Source: Hyunsoonleella ulvae (GTDB taxonomy: Bacteria > Bacteroidota > Bacteroidia > Flavobacteriales > Flavobacteriaceae). From it: 64,000 bases of DNA. The translations under genes and the position numbers were made by a program. Location: positions 1 through 64,000 of the forward strand of contig NZ_JAEPJQ010000008.1 in assembly GCF_016827605.1 (NCBI RefSeq). Reading direction: 5' to 3'. Below are positions 51,195 to 60,576 of this stretch, one piece after another. A model generated the notes under the pieces. That model saw only the letters and a program-made list of their open reading frames with translations. It had not been told where the DNA came from and made no database searches. Within the stretch, counting starts at the first letter, position 1, and each line of letters begins with the position of its first letter.

Positions 51195-53174
51195 TTACTC
51201 GTCTTTTATCACACCGATAACATCTTTAAATTTTTCTAAAATTTCTCCAGCTTTACTTACCTTGCCGTCCGCACCTGGTTTTAGGATCACTTTCCCGGCT
51301 TCAATTATTTTTTCTAGGTATTCTGGGTCTTCATCTTTTAACTCCTCTGGAATGGAGGCATACACATAATCGTCGTTAATTTTATCATCCCACCCTAAGG
51401 CCATTTTACCTTTATCTTTATGGGTTAGTACTAGTTGATATGCGTATCCTCTGGTATTGCGATCGGTAAAAATCATTTTCTCAACTAATGGTTCTCCTTT
51501 AGAGATTGTGAGTGGAATGTTACTTTCAATTTCTTGCCCAAATTTGTAGTAGCGGAGTAGGAGTGTGGCTCTTACGATACCTAAACTGCTTAGCTCGTCT
51601 AAATCTGCTTCAAACTCTATAGTTCGAGGTATTACAGGAGGAAATAATGTTAAACCTTGCCAATCGCCTTTAACCCATTGTGGATCCTCTGGATATAAGT
51701 TACCGCCTTTTAAGCTCCATTGACTTTTGTACTCATATACATCAGGATTACTATCTTCCCCTCGGGCATAAGTAATGGTTGCTTTTAATCCATTTTTCTT
51801 TAAATGCTCTGCATCTATGGTCCTGGAATCATTAAAATCGTTTCCTGAATTACGTTTTTTTCTAACGTTTACGGTTACGTAGTTTACTTCTTGATCGAAC
51901 ATTTCCTTGGCTTCAAGATCCAGTATCATATTGATGTCTCTGTGTGTGAAAAACGGATCGTTTAAAAACACTGAACCCACACATTTTTTATTGTTTTTTA
52001 CACCATCATACCAACTTGCCAAGTTTGCAGTAAGTGTAAAAGGTTTTTCTACAGCTAACCTGTAGTTGAGATAATATGTTTCGGTTTTCTTTTTAAAACT
52101 ACTTTCAAAAAAGGTTCTGTTATAGGTATACTTTTTACCGTATTTTATATTTGGCATGGCTGCCTTTTCCTTTTCTGTAGGAGGGGTTAAAACATCCGAA
52201 TCTGATGATTCTGTCATTTTTTGTAAAAAGAAATCGAAAAAGGCTTCCCTAATTTTAGTAACTCGGTCATCAGCTATGTTTTCATCAAAGTCCACTTTAA
52301 TGTATTCCTTTTCTACCATGTAATCTATCACGGTACGAACTTCATCGTACGATCTACTTTTTACTTCAGATTTTTTTCCAAAAACCGCATCAATAACACC
52401 TCCAAAAATGCCACCTCTCTTCTTTTTACCGTGTACTTCTACATATTTAGCTTTATCTCTTTCCATGTGCCTTTGTACCTCGCTCCAATTAACAATTACG
52501 CGTCCTTTGGCTGCTGGAATTCGGGTAGTGTATTTAAAGCCCATTTCTATGGATAAATCTGTAATAGATCTTGTTTTTTCAAAAGTGGCAGCCAACAATT
52601 GAGCACCATTTGGACTAAGGTTTGATGCCACCGCTACTTTTGCCCCTGGTAAGACAGGTGCGTTTAGTGATTGTACTACTGATGGTGCTAAACTATCATC
52701 TGTTAAGGTTGCTGATATTATGCGTAAGGATTTATCTCCGTCGGGTTTTACATCTAAAGCACCTTTTAAAACGCTCTTTTTTCTTGCACCTTGTTCTCCT
52801 TTGTGTAAAATTTGTTCTACTTCTTTTTGTTGTGCAGGCGTTAAACCCCATTCCATTAACATGTGTAATAGGGCACCGCCTATGCCACCATCGGCCTCTT
52901 TTTCTTCTGTGATGTATTGTAGAAATAGAAATTCTGGAGTTGTGTCTGGCTTTTGTCCTAAACGTAGTGATACTGGTAAATAGTAGTAGTTTTTACTTTT
53001 TCTATCAGATAGACTAGAGGCTTGCCCGTATAGCACTACCTGTGTGCCGTCGCTAAGTGTTAAGCTTAGTTTATTTGTATCATCCACTATTTGTGCATGG
53101 GATGGTACAAAACTTGTTACTAGTAGGCAACATAATATTGCCCATTTTACTGTTTGTTTAATTTTTGTTTTCAT
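51195..53174 (-). CDS. YYYLP-family exported protein D
   Basis: A 659-residue exported protein; signal peptide ends near PSHAQ (28). YYYLP at 63-67, PEFLFLQY (80-87), GGALLHMLMEWGLTPAQQKE (99-118). The first 230 residues align with the short protein C upstream, including LTLSDGTQV before the motif. A basic loop with KKKRGGIFGG and FGKKSEVK follows near 255-275, and the late part has EYKSQWSLKGGN, a PPVIPRTIEFEADLD strand and RGYAYQLVLTHKDKG. It starts four bases inside the end of protein C's gene, so translation is coupled. Unknown function. Confidence 0.82.
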   Translation of the reverse strand: MKTKIKQTVKWAILCCLLVTSFVPSHAQIVDDTNKLSLTLSDGTQVVLYGQASSLSDRKSKNYYYLPVSLRLGQKPDTTPEFLFLQYITEEKEADGGIGGALLHMLMEWGLTPAQQKEVEQILHKGEQGARKKSVLKGALDVKPDGDKSLRIISATLTDDSLAPSVVQSLNAPVLPGAKVAVASNLSPNGAQLLAATFEKTRSITDLSIEMGFKYTTRIPAAKGRVIVNWSEVQRHMERDKAKYVEVHGKKKRGGIFGGVIDAVFGKKSEVKSRSYDEVRTVIDYMVEKEYIKVDFDENIADDRVTKIREAFFDFFLQKMTESSDSDVLTPPTEKEKAAMPNIKYGKKYTYNRTFFESSFKKKTETYYLNYRLAVEKPFTLTANLASWYDGVKNNKKCVGSVFLNDPFFTHRDINMILDLEAKEMFDQEVNYVTVNVRKKRNSGNDFNDSRTIDAEHLKKNGLKATITYARGEDSNPDVYEYKSQWSLKGGNLYPEDPQWVKGDWQGLTLFPPVIPRTIEFEADLDELSSLGIVRATLLLRYYKFGQEIESNIPLTISKGEPLVEKMIFTDRNTRGYAYQLVLTHKDKGKMALGWDDKINDDYVYASIPEELKDEDPEYLEKIIEAGKVILKPGADGKVSKAGEILEKFKDVIGVIKDE

Positions 53175-53869
53175 AATTGTGTATTTAATAATTTGTATAA
53201 ATTCTGTTCTAATTTGTAAACTGTTTTATGAGGGGTGCTTTGCCCTTTTTTTCTAAATGTGATTACAAAGTGCATAGAGAGATATATGTCTTTTAGGTCT
53301 TGGGAATTATTATCTATTGCTGTTTTTAGGGATTGGGCATCAGCACTATTAAGTTTAAATGAACATGCTGTTTTAGAGTTAGAAAATGTGGGTGTTTTAC
53401 CTATGGTGGTGGCCGATGTATTTAACACATCGACTAATGGGGAACTGCCCGTTATATATAATTTTGAATGCTCTGTATCTAACTCTGGTGTTACTGCTCC
53501 CATGAGTCTGGCATCATTGCCTTTTATGCTTCTTAAAATTGATTCAGCTTCATTTCGTTGTTGTAATGTTAATCCCCAAGTAGTTAAAAAATGAAGTATT
53601 CCGCCTTGGTTACCGTTTTTTTCGGCATACATAAGCAAAGAGAATTCTGGCTCTTTACTCTTGGTTACAGAGAATTTTAAATGAGATGGTAAATAATAAT
53701 ATTCATCTGATGTCTCATCAAATCCATTTACACTTTTATAGATATATACTTCAGAGCTGTCTGATAGTTTTATAGTCAATTTTTCTGAGGCATCAAGGGT
53801 CTGTGTGTAACACGCAAAAGCGCAAACAAGAAAGCCTAGTAATATAAAGTTCTTTAATAGTGGTATCAT
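53171..53869 (-). CDS. YYYLP-family exported protein C (short member)
   Basis: A 232-residue exported protein that covers only the N-terminal third of the family. Signal peptide near 1-22. YYYLP at 57-61, PEFSLLMY (74-81), QGGILHFLTTWGLTLQQRNEA (88-108), PTFSNSKTACSFKL and HFVITFRKKG. It is closest to the start of protein D, which follows with a four-base overlap, and it ends in a clean stop without frameshift traces. It is therefore probably a genuine short form or a domain module rather than debris, though an old truncation is possible. Confidence 0.78.
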   Translation of the reverse strand: MIPLLKNFILLGFLVCAFACYTQTLDASEKLTIKLSDSSEVYIYKSVNGFDETSDEYYYLPSHLKFSVTKSKEPEFSLLMYAEKNGNQGGILHFLTTWGLTLQQRNEAESILRSIKGNDARLMGAVTPELDTEHSKLYITGSSPLVDVLNTSATTIGKTPTFSNSKTACSFKLNSADAQSLKTAIDNNSQDLKDIYLSMHFVITFRKKGQSTPHKTVYKLEQNLYKLLNTQL

Positions 53870-53881
53870 AGTCTATGGGTT

Positions 53882-55618
53882 TTAGTTTGGGATTTCATCG
53901 ATAAATAATAACCCGTATTTATCTATGCCTGTTTTTTGTTTTGGGCTGCTGTTTTTTATATACCAGGTTATAGTGTATGCTACGTCTTCCACTCCTTTAG
54001 GAATGGTTATTTCGAAAAATTTCTCGCTTAGTTCATCCTTCGGGTATAGCGTGATATATTTTGATTTTGTTTCTCCAAAAAAGTCGTAATTAATCTTTAC
54101 CGCAACAGCCCTAACATTAAGTTCTTTAAGGGCTTGCATGTCTCCAGAGAGTTCAATTCTTCTTCTCTCAAAAGGAGTGTAGAGATTTATCATTGAGGCA
54201 GATTCCTCTTTTAATTCTTCTGTAAATGTCCCTCCGCCAATAAACTTCCAAATGGTTTTATACTGGTAATTAAGCCACTCACTTTGGTTACTATCGCCAT
54301 GGTTTAAATAGGTCATGGCAAATTTGCCATTGGCATCTTTATAGCTGTCTTTAGTGAGTAGGACTTCTTTTAGGGTAATGGAGTCATTTTGATGCTTCTT
54401 GTAAAGTTTCACAGTAACGCTGTTCAACATTTTATCGAATTCTTTTTCGATATTACCATCCACACCTACATACACGTCACGTTGCTGGAATGTAGGGTCC
54501 CATAGCGGTACATTTTTAAATATATCCTTGTTATTTCCGTGTTTTTTATAGAGATCTCCAGCATTAAACGTGATGTAGTGGTTTCTGTGTACCAAACTTC
54601 TGCCGTTAAATACCATATTACTTTTTCCTGTGGTACGATGCTCTTTATATTGGTAACTCACGTTTAATCCAAATCCGGTTGTATTACGACTTCCCATGGC
54701 TCCATTTGAACCTAATAAAGATCCTAACGCATCTTCTAAACCGCCTCGGTGCTCTTCTGGTACTTGTTCTAGTGGTGTGGGCTTAAACATGAGTTCCAAT
54801 AGCTTTTCGTACACAGTTTGTACTAGGCTTTCCATAGACTCGTCTTTTCCTGTACTTGTAAACTTTATGGCGTTATCTTTTCTAAGCTTATCAAAACCAA
54901 AACCTACATCGGCACCTATGTAGTAAACACTGCCACCTGCATCAAATGCATGGCTCTTTTTTACTTCAGACCAATCTATTTCTAGTTCTGCTTCATAACT
55001 TTCGGTTAATCCAGAAAAGCCCAATTCAAAAATTAAAGAGACGTCTGGTGTCGTCATTTTTAAGCTTTCCAGAAGAAGTTTAGATTTAACAGGGTCAACA
55101 CTAAAAGACAGGGGTATTTTACTATTCTCTATTATTGGTGCTTCTCCTGTACCTAGTATTGCTTTTTTAGAATTGCCTGTGGCAGGATTAAGGATTGAGG
55201 AAACAAGTGTGTATTTACCCGTTTCAAATACAATAGGACCTTCGATACTTATGGCATCGTTCTCAAACTTTTTTTTCAGAAAACGTTCTGCGTTTGATAT
55301 CAACTCTCCGGGTGTGTCATAAAGCACTAAAAAGTTAAGTATGCCACCGCCTCCGGCTTCTGTAATTGTTTTTGTTGTGTTATTTGAAGGCTTCTCTAAA
55401 ATGTATCTTAAAAACGAAAATTCTGGAATGCTATCGTTTTTAAGTGATAATCTTGCTCTTTGTGGTAAATAGCGGTAGCTGTTCTCTTTTTTATGAACAG
55501 GAAAACACCATAGCCCATCAGCATTTATACCTTGATCTATTAGGATGGATTGTGCGTTGGCTGTAATACACCATACCGATAGCACAATCATCACGATATT
55601 GTTTTTTAAATGATTCAT
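53882..55618 (-). CDS. YYYLP-family exported protein B
   Basis: A 578-residue exported protein; signal peptide ends near TANAQ (23). The motif reads YRYLP (48-52), followed by PEFSFLRYIL (65-74) and GGGGILNFLVLYDTPGE (89-105), where the usual H is N. GPIVFETGKYTLVSSILNP, EAPIIENSKIPLSF and TPDVSLIFELGF match protein E. Later: GDSNQSEWLNYQYKTIWKFIGG, PFERRRIELSGDMQAL and ITWYIKNSSPKQKTGIDKYGLLFIDEIPN (ending motif). Unknown function. It lies 12 bases before protein C. Confidence 0.82.
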   Translation of the reverse strand: MNHLKNNIVMIVLSVWCITANAQSILIDQGINADGLWCFPVHKKENSYRYLPQRARLSLKNDSIPEFSFLRYILEKPSNNTTKTITEAGGGGILNFLVLYDTPGELISNAERFLKKKFENDAISIEGPIVFETGKYTLVSSILNPATGNSKKAILGTGEAPIIENSKIPLSFSVDPVKSKLLLESLKMTTPDVSLIFELGFSGLTESYEAELEIDWSEVKKSHAFDAGGSVYYIGADVGFGFDKLRKDNAIKFTSTGKDESMESLVQTVYEKLLELMFKPTPLEQVPEEHRGGLEDALGSLLGSNGAMGSRNTTGFGLNVSYQYKEHRTTGKSNMVFNGRSLVHRNHYITFNAGDLYKKHGNNKDIFKNVPLWDPTFQQRDVYVGVDGNIEKEFDKMLNSVTVKLYKKHQNDSITLKEVLLTKDSYKDANGKFAMTYLNHGDSNQSEWLNYQYKTIWKFIGGGTFTEELKEESASMINLYTPFERRRIELSGDMQALKELNVRAVAVKINYDFFGETKSKYITLYPKDELSEKFFEITIPKGVEDVAYTITWYIKNSSPKQKTGIDKYGLLFIDEIPN

Positions 55619-55646
55619 GATAGAATGTTTTTTGTGATGTTATTTT

Positions 55647-57470
55647 CTATTCTTGAACAGGTGGTAATAAAAACAGATAGTTGCCATCTAAAGGTTTTGG
55701 TGTTAGTTCTGTTGGCCCAGTTTTGCTATACCAACTTACTTGATACACCACAGGCTCATCAGTGTCGTGATACAGGTTAATGGTGGAAGTGCTTTCGGTA
55801 TCTCCTTGTCGCAACACTACGGTGCCTTGAGGATTTGGTTGCCCATTAAGTATGGTAAAAAACCTAACGGCACAAGCCTGAATATTTGCGTCTTTAAAAA
55901 AGGTTCTATCAGCATCTATTTGTACAACACGCTTGGTAAATGGAGGGGTTAGTGCTATGGAGGCTTCATTAGTTTTTAACCAGCTATCTTTGGCTTTGGG
56001 TAGTTTTATGGTCTTGTTGTCCCCTTTTAGGCTCCAACTAAGTTTGTATTCATAATCCAACCAATCGGCTCCAGATATTCCTAACCTGGGATAAAAAATA
56101 TTTTTATAGTCTTTTCCAGCTTCTAAATCAGAGCGCTGAATAACGATATCTCTAGTTACATCATTATGTCCCTCTCCATAATGTTTCTTAAAGCTAACAG
56201 ATACAGAGTTTAGTATTTCACTAAAACTGTCTATATACTCTCCATCTAATTGGAAGATAATTTCACGTTTTAAAAAATCGTTGTCTTCTAGGTTTACTAC
56301 CCTAAAATATTTGTCCTTACTGGATGGGTCTTCTTTAAATACTTCATAAAGTCCACTAATATTACCCGATGAGTATACAGGTACCTTAATGGTTGTAGAT
56401 TTACTAAGGTTTAAGTAAAACTTATTGATGTTGATATCTGTTCTTTTTTTCAGAACAAATTGGTTATCGGTAACATATTTTTCATCCCTCGCACCTCCAA
56501 AAATCTTGCTAAAAAAACCTCTTTTTCGTCTTCCTAAAAGCTGTCCTTGTTCTACTGCGGTTTCTTTTTCCGGTTTTTTTGCCCAACCCATTTCGGCATC
56601 AAACATTAACTCAATAAGTTTGTCTGTTACTAATGATAGGATGCTGCTCATATCATCGGTTTTTATACCTAAGCCTGATGACCTATCAAATACATCAATA
56701 TTTAGTTTTTGGTCTTGGACCATCTCATCGGTTATCTTACGCATTTGTCTTTTGGTATACCCTTGTTGATTGCTGTATACTTTACTGTAGTGGTCATAAA
56801 TGGTAGACATATCAGCCGTTACTACAGCATTATACCCTTTAACTTTAGCTTCATAATAACCACTTACTACTACAGACACATCTGAGGTTTTGCCTTGTAG
56901 GGATTCCCATAAAAGTGTGGCACCTTCTTGACTTAGTTTTGCGGCTATTGCAGCTTTGGAATTTTTGTATAATGGCGCATGACCAGAGGTTATCACGTTT
57001 TGGGTAAATGGGTTGTCACCATCTACATTATTTAAAATAGAGGATACTATTTTAAAACTCGCAATGCCATCTTCTCCATCTTTTAACACTTGTTTTAATG
57101 GCACTGGCCCCGCTATTTTTGCCCCTCCTTTTTTTTCTTTAAGTTCTTTTTCAAGATCTTTTAATACCTCATCTGGGAGATCAAACTGTATAAGTGTATG
57201 AAATAGTCCGCCGCTTGCATTGCCACCTTGCCCAATGTATTTCATACACATCAGCTCAAAGTCGCCATCATCTTTTGTAGCTAATCTGGGATAGTCTGGT
57301 AAATAGTAATAGGTACTAGGTTCATTACTGTCCTGGAGTAGTTGTACTCCATTAATAATCATTCTCCCTTCGTCGTAGTTTACTTGTGCGTTTGTAACTA
57401 CTGCTAAGTGCATAAATAGAACCAATAGTATGGTTCTAATTAAGTTTTGTTTTCTGTTGTTATTTTTCAT
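55647..57470 (-). CDS. YYYLP-family exported protein A (first gene of the operon)
   Basis: About 607 residues starting MKNNNRKQNLIRTILLVLFM; signal ends near VTNAQ. An earlier ATG at 57500 is rejected because the -7 element at 57486-57493 lies inside it. YYYLP at 54-58, FELMCMKYIG (71-80), GGLFHTLIQFDLPD (87-100), GPVPLKQVLKDGEDG, HAPLYKNSKAA. A basic stretch GRRKRGFFSKIFGGARDEK resembles the KKKRGGIFGG loop of protein D. Late blocks are DWLDYEYKLSWSLKGDN, PPFTKRVVQIDADRTFF, VYQVSWYSKTGPTELTPKP and a hydrophobic LFLLPP end. Unknown function. Confidence 0.82.
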   Translation of the reverse strand: MKNNNRKQNLIRTILLVLFMHLAVVTNAQVNYDEGRMIINGVQLLQDSNEPSTYYYLPDYPRLATKDDGDFELMCMKYIGQGGNASGGLFHTLIQFDLPDEVLKDLEKELKEKKGGAKIAGPVPLKQVLKDGEDGIASFKIVSSILNNVDGDNPFTQNVITSGHAPLYKNSKAAIAAKLSQEGATLLWESLQGKTSDVSVVVSGYYEAKVKGYNAVVTADMSTIYDHYSKVYSNQQGYTKRQMRKITDEMVQDQKLNIDVFDRSSGLGIKTDDMSSILSLVTDKLIELMFDAEMGWAKKPEKETAVEQGQLLGRRKRGFFSKIFGGARDEKYVTDNQFVLKKRTDININKFYLNLSKSTTIKVPVYSSGNISGLYEVFKEDPSSKDKYFRVVNLEDNDFLKREIIFQLDGEYIDSFSEILNSVSVSFKKHYGEGHNDVTRDIVIQRSDLEAGKDYKNIFYPRLGISGADWLDYEYKLSWSLKGDNKTIKLPKAKDSWLKTNEASIALTPPFTKRVVQIDADRTFFKDANIQACAVRFFTILNGQPNPQGTVVLRQGDTESTSTINLYHDTDEPVVYQVSWYSKTGPTELTPKPLDGNYLFLLPPVQE

Positions 57471-57485
57471 GATCTTAAATTTTGT

Positions 57486-57493
57486 CAAATGTA
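57486..57493 (-). promoter_or_regulatory. -7 promoter element of the paralogue operon
   Basis: On the minus strand TACATTTG matches TAnnTTTG, 16 bases before the start at 57470. No TTG is seen at -33, which is consistent with a promoter that needs an activator. Confidence 0.5.
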
Positions 57494-57560
57494 AAACCAT
57501 GATTTGTAGTATGTTGAAGTGAAATACTCGTTTTTAAATACGTGCTTCACTGTTTTTTTG

Positions 57561-57597
57561 AAAGGGGAAAAACCTCCTGTTTTTCAAAAAAATCCCC
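57561..57597. promoter_or_regulatory. Shared motif with nested inverted repeats upstream of the paralogue operon
   Basis: AAAGGGGAAAAAC (57561-57573) is the motif also present at 43901. Here GAAAAAC pairs with GTTTTTC (57579-57585) around CTCCT, and the outer AGGGGA pairs with TCCCCT further on. It lies about 70 bases upstream of the -7 element, suited to a regulator site. Confidence 0.5.
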
Positions 57598-57939
57598 TAA
57601 TTTTTTTAGGCTTTTAGCTCTTGAATTTTTTATGGTTTGCATCTATTTTTGACCTGTACATTCAAGTTAAGAAGTAAGCTTTAGAAGTTATGCTGGTTTA
57701 CTTCACAAGTACATTATTGGTTTGTCGTATTTTGCTATTTGGCGATACATCGTATTAACAATTGAATTACAGGTATAATCTGATATGCCAATTACCTCAT
57801 TATTAAAGTATATGGGTATTCTTAAGAGATATTCATTAAACTTTCATGGCACCTACACCTACTTTGATACCCTTTGAATTATTTTTCAAGGGGTATTTTT
57901 ACAAATACATTTCTTACATTTAGCAAGTAAATAACTACT
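57598..57939. other. Intergenic region between the paralogue operon and comM
   Basis: An AT-rich divergent region of about 340 bases. TACATTTAG near 57913 is a near-match to a -7 element for comM. I see no open frame or strong hairpin. Confidence 0.5.
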
Positions 57940-59475
57940 ATGCTAAAAAAAGTTTTTGGTAGCGCTGTATTTGGTGTAGAAGCTACCACAGTTACTGTTG
58001 AGGTAAATACAGATAAAGGTATTGGTTATCATTTAGTTGGTCTGCCAGATAATGCCATTAAAGAGAGTAATTTTAGAATTGCTGCTGCACTGCAAAATAA
58101 TGGTTACAGAATCCCCGGAAAGAAAATTATCATCAATATGTCTCCCGCAGATTTGCGCAAGGAGGGCAGTGCTTACGATTTAACTTTGGCCATTGGGATT
58201 TTAGCCTCTTCTAGTCAGATTAAAGCTGAGGATTTAGACCATTATTTAATCATGGGCGAACTTTCGCTTGATGGAAGTTTGCAACCTATTAAAGGCGCAT
58301 TGCCCATTGCTGTAAAAGCAAGGGAAGAAGGCTTTAAGGGCTTTATATTACCTGCACAAAATGCGAAAGAGGCTGCTATTGTAAATGATCTTGAGGTGTA
58401 TGGCGTAGATAATATCAAGCAAGTTATTAATTACTTTGATAAAGGAGAAGCTTTAGAGCAAACTATTATTGATACTCGAAAAGAATTTGAGAAAAATTTA
58501 AATTACCCAGAGTTTGATTTTGCTGATGTAAAGGGACAAGAAGGTATAAAACGATGTATGGAAATTGCAGCAGCAGGTGGGCATAATATCATTTTAATAG
58601 GACCACCAGGTGCAGGAAAAACCATGTTGGCTAAACGACTACCCAGTATTTTACCACCTATGACATTGCATGAAGCTTTGGAAACCACAAAAATCCATTC
58701 GGTAGTGGGGCGCGTAAAAGATACAGGGTTGATGGCGCAACGTCCGTTTCGGAGTCCACATCATACCATATCTAACGTAGCTTTAGTGGGCGGCGGGAGT
58801 TATCCGCAACCTGGAGAAATTTCGTTATCGCATAACGGTGTCTTGTTTTTAGATGAATTACCAGAATTTAAACGCGAAGTTTTAGAAGTGATGCGTCAGC
58901 CTTTGGAAGATAGAGAAGTTACCATTTCTAGGGCTAAGTTTACAGTAACCTATCCAAGTTCTTTTATGTTGGTAGCGAGTATGAACCCGAGTCCAGGAGG
59001 TTATTTTAACGACCCAGATGCGCCAGTAACTTCTAGCCCTGCTGAGATGCAACGGTATTTGGGTAAAATTTCTGGCCCACTGTTAGATAGGATTGACATT
59101 CATATTGAAGTCACACCTGTACCTTTTGAAAAATTGAGTGATGACAGAAAAGGCGAATCTTCGGTAGACATTAGAAAGCGTGTTACGCAAGCTAGGGAAA
59201 TACAAACCCAACGTTTTACTGAGTCTGATAGTGTTCATTATAATGCGCAAATGAATGTAAAGCAAATTAGAAAGCACTGTGTGCTAGATGATGCTTCAAA
59301 AGCATTATTAAAAACGGCTATGGAACGTTTGAATTTATCTGCCAGAGCTTATGATAGGATTTTAAAAGTATCTAGAACGATTGCGGATTTAGAAGGTTCA
59401 GCACAGGTAAATGGGGCTCATATTAGTGAGGCTATTCAATATAGAAGTTTGGATCGTGAAGGGTGGTTGGGGTAA
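57940..59475 (+). CDS. comM: ComM/YifB-family AAA+ ATPase (Mg chelatase-like)
   Basis: A 511-residue protein with an N-terminal Lon-protease-like domain (1-170, inactive as a protease in the family), an AAA+ core with Walker A GPPGAGKT (221-228) and Walker B GVLFLDELPEF, and the C-terminal Mg_chelatase_C helices. ComM is a hexameric helicase that promotes branch migration during natural transformation. The cysteine pair seen in some relatives after MNP is absent (NPSPGGYF). It stands alone with its own promoter region. Confidence 0.93.
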   Translation: MLKKVFGSAVFGVEATTVTVEVNTDKGIGYHLVGLPDNAIKESNFRIAAALQNNGYRIPGKKIIINMSPADLRKEGSAYDLTLAIGILASSSQIKAEDLDHYLIMGELSLDGSLQPIKGALPIAVKAREEGFKGFILPAQNAKEAAIVNDLEVYGVDNIKQVINYFDKGEALEQTIIDTRKEFEKNLNYPEFDFADVKGQEGIKRCMEIAAAGGHNIILIGPPGAGKTMLAKRLPSILPPMTLHEALETTKIHSVVGRVKDTGLMAQRPFRSPHHTISNVALVGGGSYPQPGEISLSHNGVLFLDELPEFKREVLEVMRQPLEDREVTISRAKFTVTYPSSFMLVASMNPSPGGYFNDPDAPVTSSPAEMQRYLGKISGPLLDRIDIHIEVTPVPFEKLSDDRKGESSVDIRKRVTQAREIQTQRFTESDSVHYNAQMNVKQIRKHCVLDDASKALLKTAMERLNLSARAYDRILKVSRTIADLEGSAQVNGAHISEAIQYRSLDREGWLG

Positions 59476-59568
59476 GAAGAGACAGTTTAAATGAAATTTC
59501 ACATGAAAGGATTCTTAAGGTAGCGGAGGTAACTTAATTGCTGAGCCTTTTTTTATTATGTTTATTAA

Positions 59569-60495
59569 ATGGAAGAAAGTAAAACTGATATTGAAGATAA
59601 AAAAGAAGTTAAACGTTTTGACTTTGCAAAGATAGAGAGGAATATTGATAGTATAAAAAAAGTTATTCCAATTCTAATTCTAATTCCAACTATAATTGGT
59701 GGTTTATGGCAATTTTTGAGTTTACTAAAATTAGGCGCTAATTACATAAGATTCTTTTCATTAAGTCAACTCATTTCAGATGGTATAACTTTATTGCTAC
59801 CATTAGCAATGATTTTTGGAATTCTGTATTTTTTATATAGAGGTTCTTTTAAGTTCTTTAAAGATTATAACCCAGAAAGAAGTGATAAAATTTTTAATCG
59901 AATTTTTTTATCAATTATTTTCATTCTAAGTCTTTGTTTTTTGATTTGGTTTAGTAGTTTATCTATCTTATATAAAATAGGTAAAATAGATAAATTCCCT
60001 AGTGTTAATAGTGCATTTTTATTTTATGTGTTTATTATTCCAGCAATTATTTTTAATTATAATTCAGAATACTTTATTTTAAAATTTTTAAATCTTAAAC
60101 ACAAACTAATAGAATATATTTTGTTAATTACAATGTTTGTTCGGTTTTGGGCTGGAATTTGTTACTTCTTTTTATTACTGTATTTGATTTCATTTCTTTC
60201 AGATTATTCTATTCCAAAGAATCTTATAAATATTAATAATATTGAGAAATCAATTAAAATTGATTATGGTTATGAACCCGAAAATTATGAAGTTTCATAT
60301 ATGAATGATAATTATGTATTCATAGAATATTTTAAAATAAGTAAAGAAGAAAGAAAGAAATTAGTAGATGAAGATAAAAGTATTCCTAGTGAAATAATAA
60401 TATATAAAATAGATGAACTATTTAATATTAAAAGAAAGAATGAAGTTATAGAAGAAACGATTAGTGATAATCTAATTCTTAATGATTCTATTTAA
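59569..60495 (+). CDS. AT-rich orphan membrane protein
   Basis: A 308-residue protein I do not recognise. A charged N-terminus (MEESKTDIEDKKEVKRFDF) precedes about five or six hydrophobic segments (VIPILILIPTIIGGLWQFL, ITLLLPLAMIFGILYFLY, IFLSIIFILSLCFLIWF, AFLFYVFIIPAIIF, YFFLLLYLISFLS), then a soluble C-terminus of about 95 residues. The gene is more AT-rich than its neighbours and lies between repeat-like sequences (GTAGCGGAGGTAAC upstream, CTACCGCTAGTTTG downstream). It may have been acquired recently. Confidence 0.7.
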   Translation: MEESKTDIEDKKEVKRFDFAKIERNIDSIKKVIPILILIPTIIGGLWQFLSLLKLGANYIRFFSLSQLISDGITLLLPLAMIFGILYFLYRGSFKFFKDYNPERSDKIFNRIFLSIIFILSLCFLIWFSSLSILYKIGKIDKFPSVNSAFLFYVFIIPAIIFNYNSEYFILKFLNLKHKLIEYILLITMFVRFWAGICYFFLLLYLISFLSDYSIPKNLININNIEKSIKIDYGYEPENYEVSYMNDNYVFIEYFKISKEERKKLVDEDKSIPSEIIIYKIDELFNIKRKNEVIEETISDNLILNDSI

Positions 60496-60555
60496 ACCTA
60501 CCATTTGACACATTGCCGAGGTAATAAAAATACTTCAAAACTAAATCCCCTGCTA

Positions 60556-60576
60556 CCGCTAGTTTGTAACTAGTGG
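60556..60576. repeat. REP-like hairpin
   Basis: CCGCTAGTT and AACTAGTGG pair with one G-T pair around TGT, flanked by GCTA and AGGTAAG. A related GTAGCGGAGGTAAC lies at about 59521. Such CTAGTTTGTAACTAG hairpins resemble elements associated with REP-type tyrosine transposases, but no transposase is in the window. Confidence 0.55.

Noticed and set aside
53171-53869. A frameshifted pseudogene of a full-length paralogue
   Set aside because: The frame is clean, has a signal peptide and is coupled by a four-base overlap to the next gene; no remnant of the missing part lies between them.
43953-57470. Type IX secretion cargo for the paralogue array
   Set aside because: No C-terminal sorting domain of the usual 70-100 residues is visible; the conserved C-terminal strands occur in a few members and look like part of their own fold.
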